A stretch of DNA of 64,000 nt from Streptomyces mobaraensis (GTDB lineage: Bacteria > Actinomycetota > Actinomycetes > Streptomycetales > Streptomycetaceae): positions 6,510,001 through 6,574,000 of the forward strand of contig NZ_CP083590.1 of NCBI RefSeq assembly GCF_020099395.1, given 5' to 3'. The notes under the pieces are model-generated. The model was not told the DNA's origin, ran no database searches, and worked only from the letters and a program-made list of their open reading frames with translations. A program made the position numbers and the translations under genes. Every line of letters starts with the position of its first letter. Within the stretch, counting starts at the first letter, position 1. Shown piece by piece: positions 32,812-41,563 of the stretch.

Positions 32812-33984
32812 ATGACCGACCACGGCCCGCAGCCGGTGGAGCGCCAGCTGCCCACTGAGGAATCCAAGGACCTGCTCGCGCTGGTGCGCGACCTGGTGCG
32901 GCGGGAGATCGCCCCGCGGGCGGCGGCCGAGGAGGAGGCGGGGCACTTCCCCCGGGACCTCTTCCGGCTGCTGTCCTCGTCCGGACTGCTCGGACTGCCG
33001 TATCCGGAGGAGTTCGGGGGCGGCGGCCAGCCGTACGAGGTCTACCTCCAGGTGCTGGAGGAACTCGCCGCCGCGCGGCTGACGGTGGGCCTCGGGGTCA
33101 GCGTCCACTCCCTCGCCTGCCACAGCCTCGCCGGATTCGGCGGCAAGGAGCAGCAGGCGGAGCACCTGCCCGCGATGCTCGGCGGCGGACTCCTCGGCGC
33201 GTACTGCCTCTCCGAGCCGCAGTCCGGCTCCGACGCCGCCTCCCTGCGCACCCGCGCCGTCCGCGACGGCGACGACTGGGTCCTCACCGGCACCAAGGCG
33301 TGGATCACCCACGGCGGGATCGCCGACTTCTACACCGTCCTGGCCCGGACGGGCGGCGAGGGCGCGCACGGCGTCACCGCGTTCCTGGTGCCCGGCGACG
33401 CTCCCGGACTGACGCCCGCCGCGCCCGAGCGCAAGATGGGCATGAAGGGGTCGCCGACCGCGCAACTGCACTTCGACGGCGTACGCGTCCCGGACGCGCG
33501 CCGCATCGGCGAGGAGGGCCAGGGCTTCGCCATCGCCCTGTCGGCCCTCGACTCCGGCCGGCTCGGCATCGCCGCCTGCGCCGTCGGCGTCGCCCAGGCG
33601 GCCCTGGACGAGGCGCTGGCCTTCGTCACCGAACGGCGGCAGTTCGGCCGTCCCCTCGCGGACTTCCAGGGGCTGCGCTTCCTGCTGGCCGACATGGCCA
33701 CGCAGATCGAGGCCGGCCGGGCTCTCTACCTCGCCGCCGCCCGGCTGCGCGACCAGGGGCTGCCGTTCTCCCAGCAGGCGGCCATGGCCAAGCTCTTCTG
33801 CACCGACGCGGCGATGCGGGTCACCACCGACGCCGTCCAGCTCATGGGCGGGTACGGCTACACGGCCGACTTCCCCGCGGAGCGGTACATGCGCGAGGCG
33901 AAGGTCCTCCAGATCGTGGAGGGCACCAACCAGATCCAGCGGATGGTGATCGCCCGTCATCTGGCCGGGCCGGAGTCGCGGTAA
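32812..33984 (+). CDS. Acyl-CoA dehydrogenase
   Basis: 390 residues, full length. FAD-binding blocks 'GAYCLSEPQSGSDAASLRTR' and 'WVLTGTKAWITHGGIADFYT', the 'ERRQFGRPLADFQGLRFLLA' helix, 'QLMGGYGYTADFPAERYMRE' and the C-terminal 'IVEGTNQIQRMVIARHL' with the catalytic Glu are all present. It should oxidise a short- or branched-chain acyl-CoA to the enoyl form. ATG preceded by GGGAGGAG. Monocistronic in appearance. Confidence 0.93.
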   Translation: MTDHGPQPVERQLPTEESKDLLALVRDLVRREIAPRAAAEEEAGHFPRDLFRLLSSSGLLGLPYPEEFGGGGQPYEVYLQVLEELAAARLTVGLGVSVHSLACHSLAGFGGKEQQAEHLPAMLGGGLLGAYCLSEPQSGSDAASLRTRAVRDGDDWVLTGTKAWITHGGIADFYTVLARTGGEGAHGVTAFLVPGDAPGLTPAAPERKMGMKGSPTAQLHFDGVRVPDARRIGEEGQGFAIALSALDSGRLGIAACAVGVAQAALDEALAFVTERRQFGRPLADFQGLRFLLADMATQIEAGRALYLAAARLRDQGLPFSQQAAMAKLFCTDAAMRVTTDAVQLMGGYGYTADFPAERYMREAKVLQIVEGTNQIQRMVIARHLAGPESR

Positions 33985-34198
33985 CGGGTCGCGGCACGCG
34001 ATACGCCGCGGTAGGCGGTAGACCGCGGCCGGCGGCGGGGCGGCGGACCCGGGACGGCGCGGGCGGACGGAGTCCGCGGTCGCGCACCCTCTGCCTCGCC
34101 GCCTTCGGCCCGGACCGTGCCCCGGCCGTCCTCCGTACGCGGGCCGCCGCCGTCGGGGCGGGCGACGGTGACGGTCCGCGTCGTGCTTCGCGCGCCGC

Positions 34199-34582
34199 TC
34201 AGGACCGGTCGCGCGTCTCCGGCACCCGCACCGGGCGCGAGCCCGGCCCGCCGATGTGCGAGAACGGCTGCGTCCGCCAGTCCAGGCGCTCCGGCAGGGT
34301 GAGCAGCAGGGCCGTGTCCAGTTCCAGCGCGCCCTCGTCCTCCCCGGCCGGCTCGGCGTCCTCCACGGCGCGCCCGGAGCCCGGGCAGACCGTGAGGCCG
34401 AACGGATTCCACGGGGACGGGCAGAGCGCGTGCTCCGGGAGCTCGTCCTCGTCCGCGAGCAGGGCGATCGGACGGGCGCAGTCCGGGCAGGTCACCCGGA
34501 ACATCGTGGTGAAGTCCGCCGGCTCGTCGAGGCCGTACGGGCTGCTGTCGCCGTCGTTCTCCAGGCGTTCCAGGCTCGGCAT
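34199..34582 (-). CDS. Conserved-looking acidic protein with a CxxC pair
   Basis: 127 residues, acidic. 'FRVTCPDCARPIALLADEDE' carries a CxxC, and 'LCPSPWNPFGLTVCPGSG' has two further Cys, which together could form a small zinc ribbon. Not otherwise recognised. ATG at 34582 follows GAGGGGG by 11 nt. It is divergent from the Lrp regulator 200 nt away. Confidence 0.6.
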   Translation of the reverse strand: MPSLERLENDGDSSPYGLDEPADFTTMFRVTCPDCARPIALLADEDELPEHALCPSPWNPFGLTVCPGSGRAVEDAEPAGEDEGALELDTALLLTLPERLDWRTQPFSHIGGPGSRPVRVPETRDRS

Positions 34583-34782
34583 GATCTTCGTTTCCCCCTC
34601 GGCTGGGCCTGGCAGGGGCGTCTCGGCCCCGGCCACAGCAAGCACTTCCCGTCGGCGGTCCGGGGTAATCACCCCGGCCGGGGGGACACGGGCGCGGGCC
34701 TGTGGCGTTCGTCACGCGTCCCGCGCGCCCGCGGGGGACGCCGACTGTGCCGGGCGCCGTGCGACGCAGTAGGTTGGCCGGT

Positions 34783-35226
34783 GTGGAGGAGCTGGACAAA
34801 GAGATCGTGGAACTGCTCGTCAAGGACGGGCGGATGAGCTACACCGACCTGGGCAAGGCCACCGGCCTGTCCACCTCGGCGGTGCACCAGCGGGTGCGCC
34901 GGCTCGAACAGCGCGGGGTCATCCGCGGCTACGCGGCGGTGGTCGACCCGGAGGCGGTGGGGCTGCCGCTGACCGCCTTCATCTCGGTGAAGCCGTTCGA
35001 CCCGAGCGCCCCGGACGACATCGCGGACCGGCTGGCGGAGATCCCCGAGATCGAGGCGTGCCACAGTGTCGCGGGCGACGAGAACTACATCCTGAAGGTG
35101 CGGGTGGCGACGCCGCTGGAGCTTGAGCATCTGCTGGCGCGTATCCGGTCGTTGGCGGGGGTGTCCACGCGGACGACGATCGTCCTCTCGACGCCGTACG
35201 AGGCGCGGCCGCCGCGGGTGGGGTGA
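34783..35226 (+). CDS. Lrp/AsnC-family regulator
   Basis: 147 residues. N-terminal HTH 'DKEIVELLVKDGRMSYTDLG', 'LSTSAVHQRVRRLEQRGVI', then the RAM domain with 'FDPSAPDDIADRLAEIPEIE', 'ACHSVAGDENYILKVRV'. Senses an amino acid or similar small molecule and controls transcription. A TAGGTT -10 hexamer at 34770-34775 places the transcript start at or next to the GTG, so the mRNA is probably leaderless. Confidence 0.9.
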   Translation: MEELDKEIVELLVKDGRMSYTDLGKATGLSTSAVHQRVRRLEQRGVIRGYAAVVDPEAVGLPLTAFISVKPFDPSAPDDIADRLAEIPEIEACHSVAGDENYILKVRVATPLELEHLLARIRSLAGVSTRTTIVLSTPYEARPPRVG

Positions 35227-35390
35227 GCCCCGGTCCCGCCCTTTCTCCCCCAGCTACCGCTGGGAGGTGCCCCCAGTTTCTTGCGGGGGCGAGCCCCCGC
35301 ACCCCCCGAACCGCGCTCCGCGCGGTTGTCCTCAGACGCCGGACGGGCTGATATTCAGCCCGTCCCGGGGGTGCGGGGGCCCCGCGCACC
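35227..35390. repeat. Dispersed intergenic element, copy C (inverted partner of 40189-40267)
   Basis: Left arm 35227-35305 is the reverse complement of 40189-40267 with one difference that I can see. The arm includes a 28-nt segment (35249-35276) built around the hairpin CCCAGC-TACC-GCTGGG; copy B at 23471 has a single G at this place, so the segment looks like a small palindromic insertion. The central hairpin GGACGGGCTGA-TAT-TCAGCCCGTCC (35341-35365) acts as terminator of the Lrp gene. Confidence 0.8.
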
Positions 35391-35422
35391 CGCCCCACCC
35401 CCGCCCACGCCACACTGTTCCC

Positions 35423-37036
35423 ATGAGCGAGCGCCCCCGTACCACCCTCCTCCGCAACGGCGACGTGCACAGCCCCGCCGACCCCTTCGCCACCGCCATG
35501 GTCGTCGAAGGCGGCCACATCGCCTGGGTCGGCTCGGAAGGGGCCGCCGACTCCTTCGCCGACGGCGTCGACGAGGTGATCGACCTCCAGGGCTCCCTCG
35601 TCACCCCTGCGTTCACAGACGCACATGTGCACACCACCGCCACGGGCCTCGCGCTGACCGGGCTCGACCTCTCCGGCGCGGCCACGCTCGGGGAGGCGCT
35701 GGAGCGGGTGCGGGCGTACGCCGCCGCCTGGCCCGGCGACCGGATCCTGTTGGGGCACGGCTGGGACGCCGCCCGCTGGCCCGAGGGCCGGCCGCCGTCC
35801 CGGGCGGAGCTCGACGCCGCCACCGGCGGCCGGCCGCTGTACCTCACCCGGGTCGACGTGCACTCGGCGGTGGTCACCACCGCCCTCCTCGACCTCGTCC
35901 CCAACGCCCGTGACCTGCGCGGATTCACGCCCGACGGGCCCCTGACGGACGACGCCCACCACGCCGTCCGGGCCACCGCGCACGCCGCCGTCACCCCCGC
36001 CCAGCGCACCGAGGCGCAGCGCGCCGCGCTCGCGCGCGCGGTCTCGCTGGGCATCGGCTCGGTGCACGAGTGCGCCGGGCCGATGATCTCCGGCGAGGAC
36101 GACCTCACCGGGCTGCTGCGCCTCGCCACCGAGGAGCCGGGTCCCCGGGTCGTCGGCTACTGGGCCGAGGCGTTCACCTCCGCGAACCAGCTGGCGAAGG
36201 TCAGGGAGCTGGGCGCGCACGGCGCGGCCGGTGACCTCTTCGTGGACGGTTCCCTCGGCTCCCACACGGCCTGCCTGCACGAGCCGTACGCGGACGGTCA
36301 AGGCACCGGCACCGCGCACCTCGACGCCGACACCGTCGCCGCGCACGTCGCCGCCTGCACCGAGGCCGGCGTCCAGGCCGGTTTCCACGCCATCGGCGAC
36401 GCCGCGCTCACCGCCGTCGTCACCGGCGTCCGGGCGGCGGCCGAGAAGGTCGGCCTCGACCGTGTCCGGGCCGCCCGGCACCGGGTCGAGCACGCCGAGA
36501 TGCTGACGCCCGAGCACATCGGCGCGTTCGCGGAGTTCGCGCTCACGGCCTCCGTGCAGCCGGCCTTCGACGCCGCCTGGGGCGGTGACGAGGGCATGTA
36601 CGCCGCGCGGCTGGGCCGGGAGCGGGCCCGCACCCTCAACCCGTACGCGGCGATGCTGCGTGCCGGCGTCCCGCTGGCGCTCGGCTCGGACAGCCCCGTC
36701 ACGCCGCTCGACCCCTGGGGCACGATCCGGGCCGCCGCCTTCCACCACACTCCCGAGCACCGGATCTCGGTCCGTGCGGCCTTCACCGCGCACACCCGTG
36801 GCGGCTGGCGGGCCATCGGCCGGGACGACGCGGGGGTGCTGGTGCCGGGGGCGCCCGCCGACTACGCGGTGTGGGAGGCCGGCGACCTGGTGGTGCAGGT
36901 GCCGGACGCCCGGGTCGCCAACTGGTCGACCGATCCCCGCTCGGGCACCCCGGGCCTGCCGGAGCTGGTCCCCGGCGGCCAACTGCCCCGCTGCGTCCGC
37001 ACGGTGGTGGCCGGACGGACCGTGTACACCGCCTGA
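35423..37036 (+). CDS. YtcJ-type metal-dependent amidohydrolase
   Basis: 537 residues. N-terminal beta domain, then the TIM barrel with 'TPAFTDAHVHTTATGLALTG' (HxH metal ligands), 'FVDGSLGSHTACLHEPY', 'GFHAIGDAALTAVV', 'RHRVEHAEMLTPEHI' and 'LGSDSPVTPLDPWGTIRAA' with the conserved Asp. These enzymes hydrolyse amide or ester bonds, often formamides or N-acyl groups; the substrate here is unknown. Start ATG 35423 fits the family N-terminus. Confidence 0.9.
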   Translation: MSERPRTTLLRNGDVHSPADPFATAMVVEGGHIAWVGSEGAADSFADGVDEVIDLQGSLVTPAFTDAHVHTTATGLALTGLDLSGAATLGEALERVRAYAAAWPGDRILLGHGWDAARWPEGRPPSRAELDAATGGRPLYLTRVDVHSAVVTTALLDLVPNARDLRGFTPDGPLTDDAHHAVRATAHAAVTPAQRTEAQRAALARAVSLGIGSVHECAGPMISGEDDLTGLLRLATEEPGPRVVGYWAEAFTSANQLAKVRELGAHGAAGDLFVDGSLGSHTACLHEPYADGQGTGTAHLDADTVAAHVAACTEAGVQAGFHAIGDAALTAVVTGVRAAAEKVGLDRVRAARHRVEHAEMLTPEHIGAFAEFALTASVQPAFDAAWGGDEGMYAARLGRERARTLNPYAAMLRAGVPLALGSDSPVTPLDPWGTIRAAAFHHTPEHRISVRAAFTAHTRGGWRAIGRDDAGVLVPGAPADYAVWEAGDLVVQVPDARVANWSTDPRSGTPGLPELVPGGQLPRCVRTVVAGRTVYTA

Positions 37037-37163
37037 GCGCGGCCGAACGGGTGACGTCCGCGCGGCGCGTACCGCCGAACGACGTGCGGTCGGCCTGTCG
37101 CGCTGCGTCACCCCCTCCGCACTGACCTGCTGATTTGGCACAACGACGCAGGTCAAGCAGCTG

Positions 37164-37194
37164 TTGACAGGGTGCGGTCCGGGGCGGGTAGGTT
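37164..37194 (+). promoter_or_regulatory. Housekeeping-type promoter of lnt-ppm1
   Basis: TTGACA (37164-37169), 19-nt spacer, TAGGTT (37189-37194). This is close to the vegetative sigma (HrdB-type) consensus. The start would be near 37201, about 380 nt before lnt. Confidence 0.65.
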
Positions 37195-37583
37195 CGGCCG
37201 GGTCCACCACAGGACGTCCGACCGGAGAACTCCACGCAGTCGTCGAACGCCGCTGGGCCATGGGGTGGCGCGCCACACGGGCGCGTCACCACTGGGAGCC
37301 AGGTCCAGCGCACGGGGGCGGGGGACGTTCCGCCGGGTCGGCAGGTGTGACCCGGGTGGGGCCCGGACGTTCAGTAGACAACGGTTCCAGGGCGACCCGC
37401 AGCCAGCGGTTCCCCGGCCGGCCCGAAGGACACCGAGCCCCACCCGCCGTCCCCGCCCGCGCGCCGCGGCCGGGCCTTTCGCCTCTCGGCCTCCGCGCCG
37501 CTTTCCCGCACCCTGGACACGGACCCTGCCCACCGCGAGGTACGGTCACGTGACCCTTGAACGAGCTGCAGGAAGGCGCGACC
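37195..37583 (+). other. Long untranslated leader of lnt
   Basis: About 390 nt without a credible gene between a strong promoter and the lnt start. It contains several GC-rich inverted repeats (e.g. GGTGGCGCGCC...GGCGCGTCACC near 37263-37291). It could carry a cis-regulatory structure or a small RNA; I do not recognise a known riboswitch class. Confidence 0.45.
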
Positions 37584-39272
37584 GTGCCCTCGGGTTCCGA
37601 CACCACCGCCGAGACCGCCGGCGACCCGGCCGCGAGCCGCCCGGACGCCGGTCCGGCGCCCGCCGCGCCCCGCCCCGGCCGGCGCGCCCGGCTGGCCGCG
37701 CTGGCCCGCCGCGAGGCCGCCCGCACCGGCCTGGCCGCCGCGACCGGCGTCGGGCTGGCCTTCGCCTTCCCGCCGTACGACGTGTGGCCGCTGTCCGTCC
37801 TCGGGGTCGCCGCGCTGGTCCTGATGACCCACGGCCGGACCGCCCGCCAGGGCGCGTGGACGGGCTTCGTCCTCGCCCTGCCGTTCTTCGTGCTGCTGCT
37901 GCGCTGGCTGGACGTCGTCGGGTACGACGCCGTCGTCGGCCTGTCCGTGGCGGAGGCGCTGTTCGTGGCCGCGCTCGGCGCCGGGCTGGCCCGGACCTCC
38001 CGGCTGCGCGGGTGGCCGGTGTGGGGGGCCTGCCTGTGGGTGGCCGAGGAGTGGGCGCGCGACCGGGTGCCGTTCGGCGGCTTCCCCTGGGGCCGGCTGG
38101 CCTTCGCCAACACCCACTCGCCGTTCACCCCGCTCGCCGCGCTGGGCGGCGCCCCGCTGGTGAGCTTCGCGGTGGCCCTCGCCGGCGGTCTGCTCGCCTT
38201 CGCGGGACTCACCGTGTGGCGGCGGCGCGGCACCGGCGGCCCGCTCGCGGTGAAGGCGCTGCTGCCTGCGGTGGAGGCGACGGCGCTGGCCGGGGCCGTG
38301 ATCCTGGCCGGGTACGCGGTGCCGGTCCCGACCAAGGCCGACGACACGGTGAACATCGCCGTCGTCCAGGGCGACGTCCAGAAGCCCGGCATGGACTTCC
38401 TCGGCCGCCCGATGCTGATCCTCAACAACCACGTCAACGCCACCCTGCGGCTGGCGAAGGACGTGAAGGAGGGGCGGGCGAAGAAGCCCGACCTCGTCAT
38501 CTGGCCGGAGAACTCGTCCGACCTCGACCCGTTCCGGGTCAAGGAGGCGTACGACCGCATCGACCTGGCGGTGAAGACGATCGGGGTGCCGGTGCTCGTC
38601 GGCGCCCTCGTCGACCACCCCACCAAGCCGGGCTACGTCTTCAACCAGGGCATCGTCTGGGACCCGAAGTCCGGCCCCGGCGCCTCGTACACCAAGCAGC
38701 ACCCGGTGCCGTTCGGCGAGTACGTGCCGTTCCGCGAGCAGCTCAGCAAGGTCATCACCCGGCTGCAGCGGGTGCCCCGCGACTTCTACCCCGGCGACCA
38801 CACCGGGGTCATGAACGTCGGCCCGGCCCGGCTCGGTGACGTCATCTGCTTCGAGATCGCCTACGACGAGATCGTCCGGAAGACCGTGAACGCCGGGGCC
38901 CGCGCCCTGGTGGTGCAGACCAACAACGCCACCTTCGGCCACTCCGACCAGCCCGAGCAGCAGCTCGCCATGAGCCGGCTGCGCGCCGTCGAACACGGCC
39001 GGGCCGTGGTCACCGCCGCCACCAGCGGCATCAGCGCGGTCGTCGGCCCGGACGGCTCGGTGCTGCGGCGCGCGCCCGAGTTCACCCGCGAGGTCATCAC
39101 CACGTCGATCCCGCTCCGGGACGGCAAAACGCTCGCGGACCGTGCGGGTGCGGCGCCCGAATGGACGCTCGCTATGGTGGGCCTTCTCTCCTGGGCGGCC
39201 GCGCTGCTGATCGGTCGTCGGGGACGAGTGGTGGAGTCCCCGGACAAGTCGGACAAGAAGGGCCAGCAGTGA
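37584..39272 (+). CDS. lnt: Apolipoprotein N-acyltransferase
   Basis: 562 residues. N-terminal part with six to seven membrane helices, then an extracytoplasmic nitrilase-like domain with the Glu in 'VIWPENSSDLDP', Lys in 'YTKQHPVPFGEYVPFRE' and Cys in 'GDVICFEIAYDE' (the E-K-C triad). Adds the third acyl chain to lipoproteins. GTG at 37584 follows GGAAGG; the TTG at 37557 is less likely. Its stop overlaps the start of ppm1 by 4 nt, the lnt-ppm1 arrangement conserved in actinobacteria. Confidence 0.93.
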   Translation: MPSGSDTTAETAGDPAASRPDAGPAPAAPRPGRRARLAALARREAARTGLAAATGVGLAFAFPPYDVWPLSVLGVAALVLMTHGRTARQGAWTGFVLALPFFVLLLRWLDVVGYDAVVGLSVAEALFVAALGAGLARTSRLRGWPVWGACLWVAEEWARDRVPFGGFPWGRLAFANTHSPFTPLAALGGAPLVSFAVALAGGLLAFAGLTVWRRRGTGGPLAVKALLPAVEATALAGAVILAGYAVPVPTKADDTVNIAVVQGDVQKPGMDFLGRPMLILNNHVNATLRLAKDVKEGRAKKPDLVIWPENSSDLDPFRVKEAYDRIDLAVKTIGVPVLVGALVDHPTKPGYVFNQGIVWDPKSGPGASYTKQHPVPFGEYVPFREQLSKVITRLQRVPRDFYPGDHTGVMNVGPARLGDVICFEIAYDEIVRKTVNAGARALVVQTNNATFGHSDQPEQQLAMSRLRAVEHGRAVVTAATSGISAVVGPDGSVLRRAPEFTREVITTSIPLRDGKTLADRAGAAPEWTLAMVGLLSWAAALLIGRRGRVVESPDKSDKKGQQ

Positions 39273-40027
39273 ACGACGGCGGTCAGCGGAGATACGGTCC
39301 GCTCGGCACGACCTTGGTGATCATCCCGACCTACAACGAGGCGGAGAACATCAAGCCCATCGTCGGCCGGGTGCGGGCCGCCGTCCCGGAGGCGCACGTG
39401 CTCGTCGCCGACGACAACAGCCCGGACGGCACCGGCAAGCTCGCGGACGAGCTGGCCGAGGACGACGACCACGTCCACGTTCTGCACCGCGAGGGCAAGG
39501 AGGGTCTGGGCGCCGCCTACCTGGCGGGCTTCCGCTGGGGCCTGGAGCAGGGCTACGGCGTCCTGGTGGAGATGGACGCGGACGGCTCCCACCAGCCCGA
39601 GGAACTGCCCCGGCTGCTCACCGCCCTCAAGAACGCCGACCTGGCGCTCGGCTCCCGCTGGGTCCCCGGCGGCCGCGTCGTGAACTGGCCCAAGTCCCGC
39701 GAGTTCCTCTCCCGCGGCGGCTCCACCTACTCCCGGCTGATGCTCGACGTCCGCCTGCGCGACATCACCGGCGGCTACCGCGCCTTCCGGCGCGAGACGC
39801 TGGAGGGACTGGGCATGGAGGAGGTGGCCTCCCAGGGCTACTGCTTCCAGGTCGATCTCGCGTGGCGGGCGGTGAAGGCGGGCTTCCACGTGGTGGAGGT
39901 GCCGATCACGTTCGTGGAGCGGGAGCGGGGCGACTCCAAGATGAGTCGCGATATCGTGGCGGAGGCGTTGTGGCGGGTGACGTCGTGGGGGGTCGGGGCG
40001 CGGGTGGGTAAGGCGCTCGGGCGGTAG
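39269..40027 (+). CDS. ppm1: Polyprenol monophosphomannose synthase
   Basis: 252 residues. GT2 family: 'LVIIPTYNEAENIKPIVGRV', 'VLVADDNSPDGTGKLADELA', 'VEMDADGSHQPEELPRLLTA', 'YRAFRRETLEGLGM', 'GYCFQVDLAWRAVKAGFHVV', 'PITFVERERGDSKMSRDIV'. Transfers mannose from GDP-mannose to polyprenyl phosphate for protein O-mannosylation and glycolipids. GTG start overlaps the lnt stop. The name follows the mycobacterial Ppm1 catalytic domain. Confidence 0.93.
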   Translation: MNDGGQRRYGPLGTTLVIIPTYNEAENIKPIVGRVRAAVPEAHVLVADDNSPDGTGKLADELAEDDDHVHVLHREGKEGLGAAYLAGFRWGLEQGYGVLVEMDADGSHQPEELPRLLTALKNADLALGSRWVPGGRVVNWPKSREFLSRGGSTYSRLMLDVRLRDITGGYRAFRRETLEGLGMEEVASQGYCFQVDLAWRAVKAGFHVVEVPITFVERERGDSKMSRDIVAEALWRVTSWGVGARVGKALGR

Positions 40028-40039
40028 CGCCTGCGGCGG

Positions 40040-40268
40040 GCTGGTGCCCCGGTCCCTCCCCCAGAGGGGGCACCCCCATTTCGCCGTTTCCTGGGGCTGC
40101 GCCCCAGACCCCCTTTTCGCGGCTTCGCCGCTCGTCCTCAAACTCCCCCAGAGGGGGTGCCCCCAGACGGGCTGAACAGCCCGTCCCGGGGGTGCGGGGG
40201 CTCGCCCCCGCAAGAAACTGGGGGCACCTCCCAGCGGTAGCTGGGGGAGAAAGGGCGGGGCCGGGGCT
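40040..40268. repeat. Dispersed intergenic element, copy D
   Basis: Right arm 40189-40267 is the near-perfect inverse of 35227-35305. The centre has GACGGGCTGAACAGCCCGTC. Two shorter pieces with CTCCCCCAGAGGGGG (about 40058 and 40143) look like further small palindromic insertions. The element fills most of the gap between ppm1 and fxsA and can terminate ppm1. Confidence 0.8.
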
Positions 40269-40296
40269 TCATCCACCGTCCAGGCACACTGGATGC

Positions 40297-40845
40297 ATGA
40301 CGTTCGGAACGCCGCAGCAACCCAAGCGCCGCTCGCCGCGCAAACTCCTCCCCCTCGCCATCGCCGCCTGGGCCGTCCTGGAGATCTGGCTCCTGATCCT
40401 GGTCGCGGACGCCGCCGGCGGCCTCGCCGTCTTCGCGCTGCTCGCCGGAGGAGTCGTCCTCGGCTCGTACGTCATCAAGCGGGCCGGCCGCCGCGCCTGG
40501 CAGCGGCTGACGCGGTCGATGCAGGCCGCGGGCGCGCAGGGGGCCGCGCCGGAGGCGGAAGGCGGGGGCAACGGCCTGACCATGCTCGGGGGCCTGCTGC
40601 TGATGGTGCCGGGCCTGCTCTCGGACGCGGCCGGGCTGCTGTGCCTGTTCCCGCCCACCCGGGCGCTGATCCGGAAGACGGCCGCCCGCCGGATCGAGCG
40701 CGCCGCGGGCGCGGCGAACCCGCTGGGCGACGCCATGCGGCAGGCGCGGATGCACCGCCCCGACGGCAAGGTCGTCCAGGGCGAGGTCATACGGGAGGAC
40801 CAGCCGCCGGCTCCCCGCGCGGACGACCCGCAGCTGCCGCGCTGA
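40297..40845 (+). CDS. fxsA: FxsA family membrane protein
   Basis: 182 residues with three to four membrane helices: 'LPLAIAAWAVLEIWLLILVA', 'GGLAVFALLAGGVVLGSYVI', 'LGGLLLMVPGLLSDAAGLLC'. The 'MVPGLLSDAAGLLCLFPPTR' block is the FxsA signature. FxsA of E. coli relieves phage-exclusion toxicity; the role in actinobacteria is unknown. The ATG at 40297 was chosen over 40293 (other frame). Confidence 0.88.
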   Translation: MTFGTPQQPKRRSPRKLLPLAIAAWAVLEIWLLILVADAAGGLAVFALLAGGVVLGSYVIKRAGRRAWQRLTRSMQAAGAQGAAPEAEGGGNGLTMLGGLLLMVPGLLSDAAGLLCLFPPTRALIRKTAARRIERAAGAANPLGDAMRQARMHRPDGKVVQGEVIREDQPPAPRADDPQLPR

Positions 40846-40860
40846 ACGGAGCGCGGGCGC

Positions 40861-40904
40861 ACAAGGGCCCGGCCACCGCTTCTTCGCGGTGGCCGGGCCC
40901 TTGT
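40861..40904. terminator. Bidirectional terminator between fxsA and rbpA
   Basis: Perfect 19-bp arms (40861-40879 and 40886-40904) with loop TTCTTC, between convergent genes. Confidence 0.88.
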
Positions 40905-40922
40905 GGTACGCGGTGCGGTCGG

Positions 40923-41297
40923 TCAGGCCGACTTGCGGGTGTCCCGCGGATGCACGGCGATGTTCATGGCGCCGGAACGCAGGACCGCCAGCCTCTCGGC
41001 CAGCACTTCCTCCAGCTCCTCGCGGGTGCGCCGCTCCATGAGCATGTCCCAGTGCGTACGCGCGGGCTTGCCCTTCTTCTCCTCGGGTCCGTCGCCGTCC
41101 ACCAGAAGTGCCACGGCGCCGCAGGCCTTGCACTCCCACTCCGGCGGAATCTCCGCCTCTACAGAGAACGGCATCTCGAATCGATGGCCGTTCGGGCATG
41201 CGTACTCCACCGCCTGGCGCGGGGCCAGATCGATGCCGCGGTCGGTCTCGTAGCTGGTCACCACAAGTCGCGTGCCGCGGAGAGCTCGCTCACTCAT
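40923..41297 (-). CDS. rbpA: RNA polymerase-binding protein RbpA
   Basis: 124 residues, the exact usual length. 'SERALRGTRLVVTSYETDRG', the zinc-ribbon-like core 'YACPNGHRFEMPFS...WECKACG', the basic linker 'KKGKPARTHWDMLMERRT' and the sigma-interaction helix 'REELEEVLAERL' are clear. It binds RNA polymerase and the principal sigma factor and stimulates open-complex formation. A SigR-type promoter lies 63-88 nt upstream. Confidence 0.97.
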   Translation of the reverse strand: MSERALRGTRLVVTSYETDRGIDLAPRQAVEYACPNGHRFEMPFSVEAEIPPEWECKACGAVALLVDGDGPEEKKGKPARTHWDMLMERRTREELEEVLAERLAVLRSGAMNIAVHPRDTRKSA

Positions 41298-41359
41298 GAA
41301 TTCGTGCCTCCCGGGCTTGTCGCCCACAGGACAGGTGTCGCTGTCGTCGTCATCCGGTC

Positions 41360-41385
41360 AACGTCCGGTCGGCGGTGAAGATTCC
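41360..41385 (-). promoter_or_regulatory. SigR-type promoter of rbpA
   Basis: On the minus strand GGAAT (41385-41381), exactly 18 nt, then GTT (41362-41360): a perfect match to the GGAAT-N18-GTT SigR consensus, 63 nt from the rbpA ATG. Disulfide-stress control of rbpA by SigR is known in S. coelicolor. Confidence 0.85.
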
Positions 41386-41449
41386 CGTTGAGGGACATGC
41401 GTCGCCCGTCGTGCCGCCCCTTGTTGTACCCACCAGCGCCCGGTTTGTC

Positions 41450-41467
41450 ACATCTGACAACAGATGT
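41450..41467. promoter_or_regulatory. Inverted repeat upstream of rbpA
   Basis: ACATCTG-ACAA-CAGATGT, 7-bp arms, about 155 nt upstream of rbpA and overlapping a TTGTCA-type -35-like string on the minus strand. Possible operator of a second rbpA promoter. Confidence 0.45.
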
Positions 41468-41563
41468 CACCCAGTGTTCCCGGCACTTAAGCGCGCAGTA
41501 ACGGTTCATCCGGTGGGTCAAAGGCGTACACTACCGGCTCGCGGGTCACCGTGGCGCACCGGG

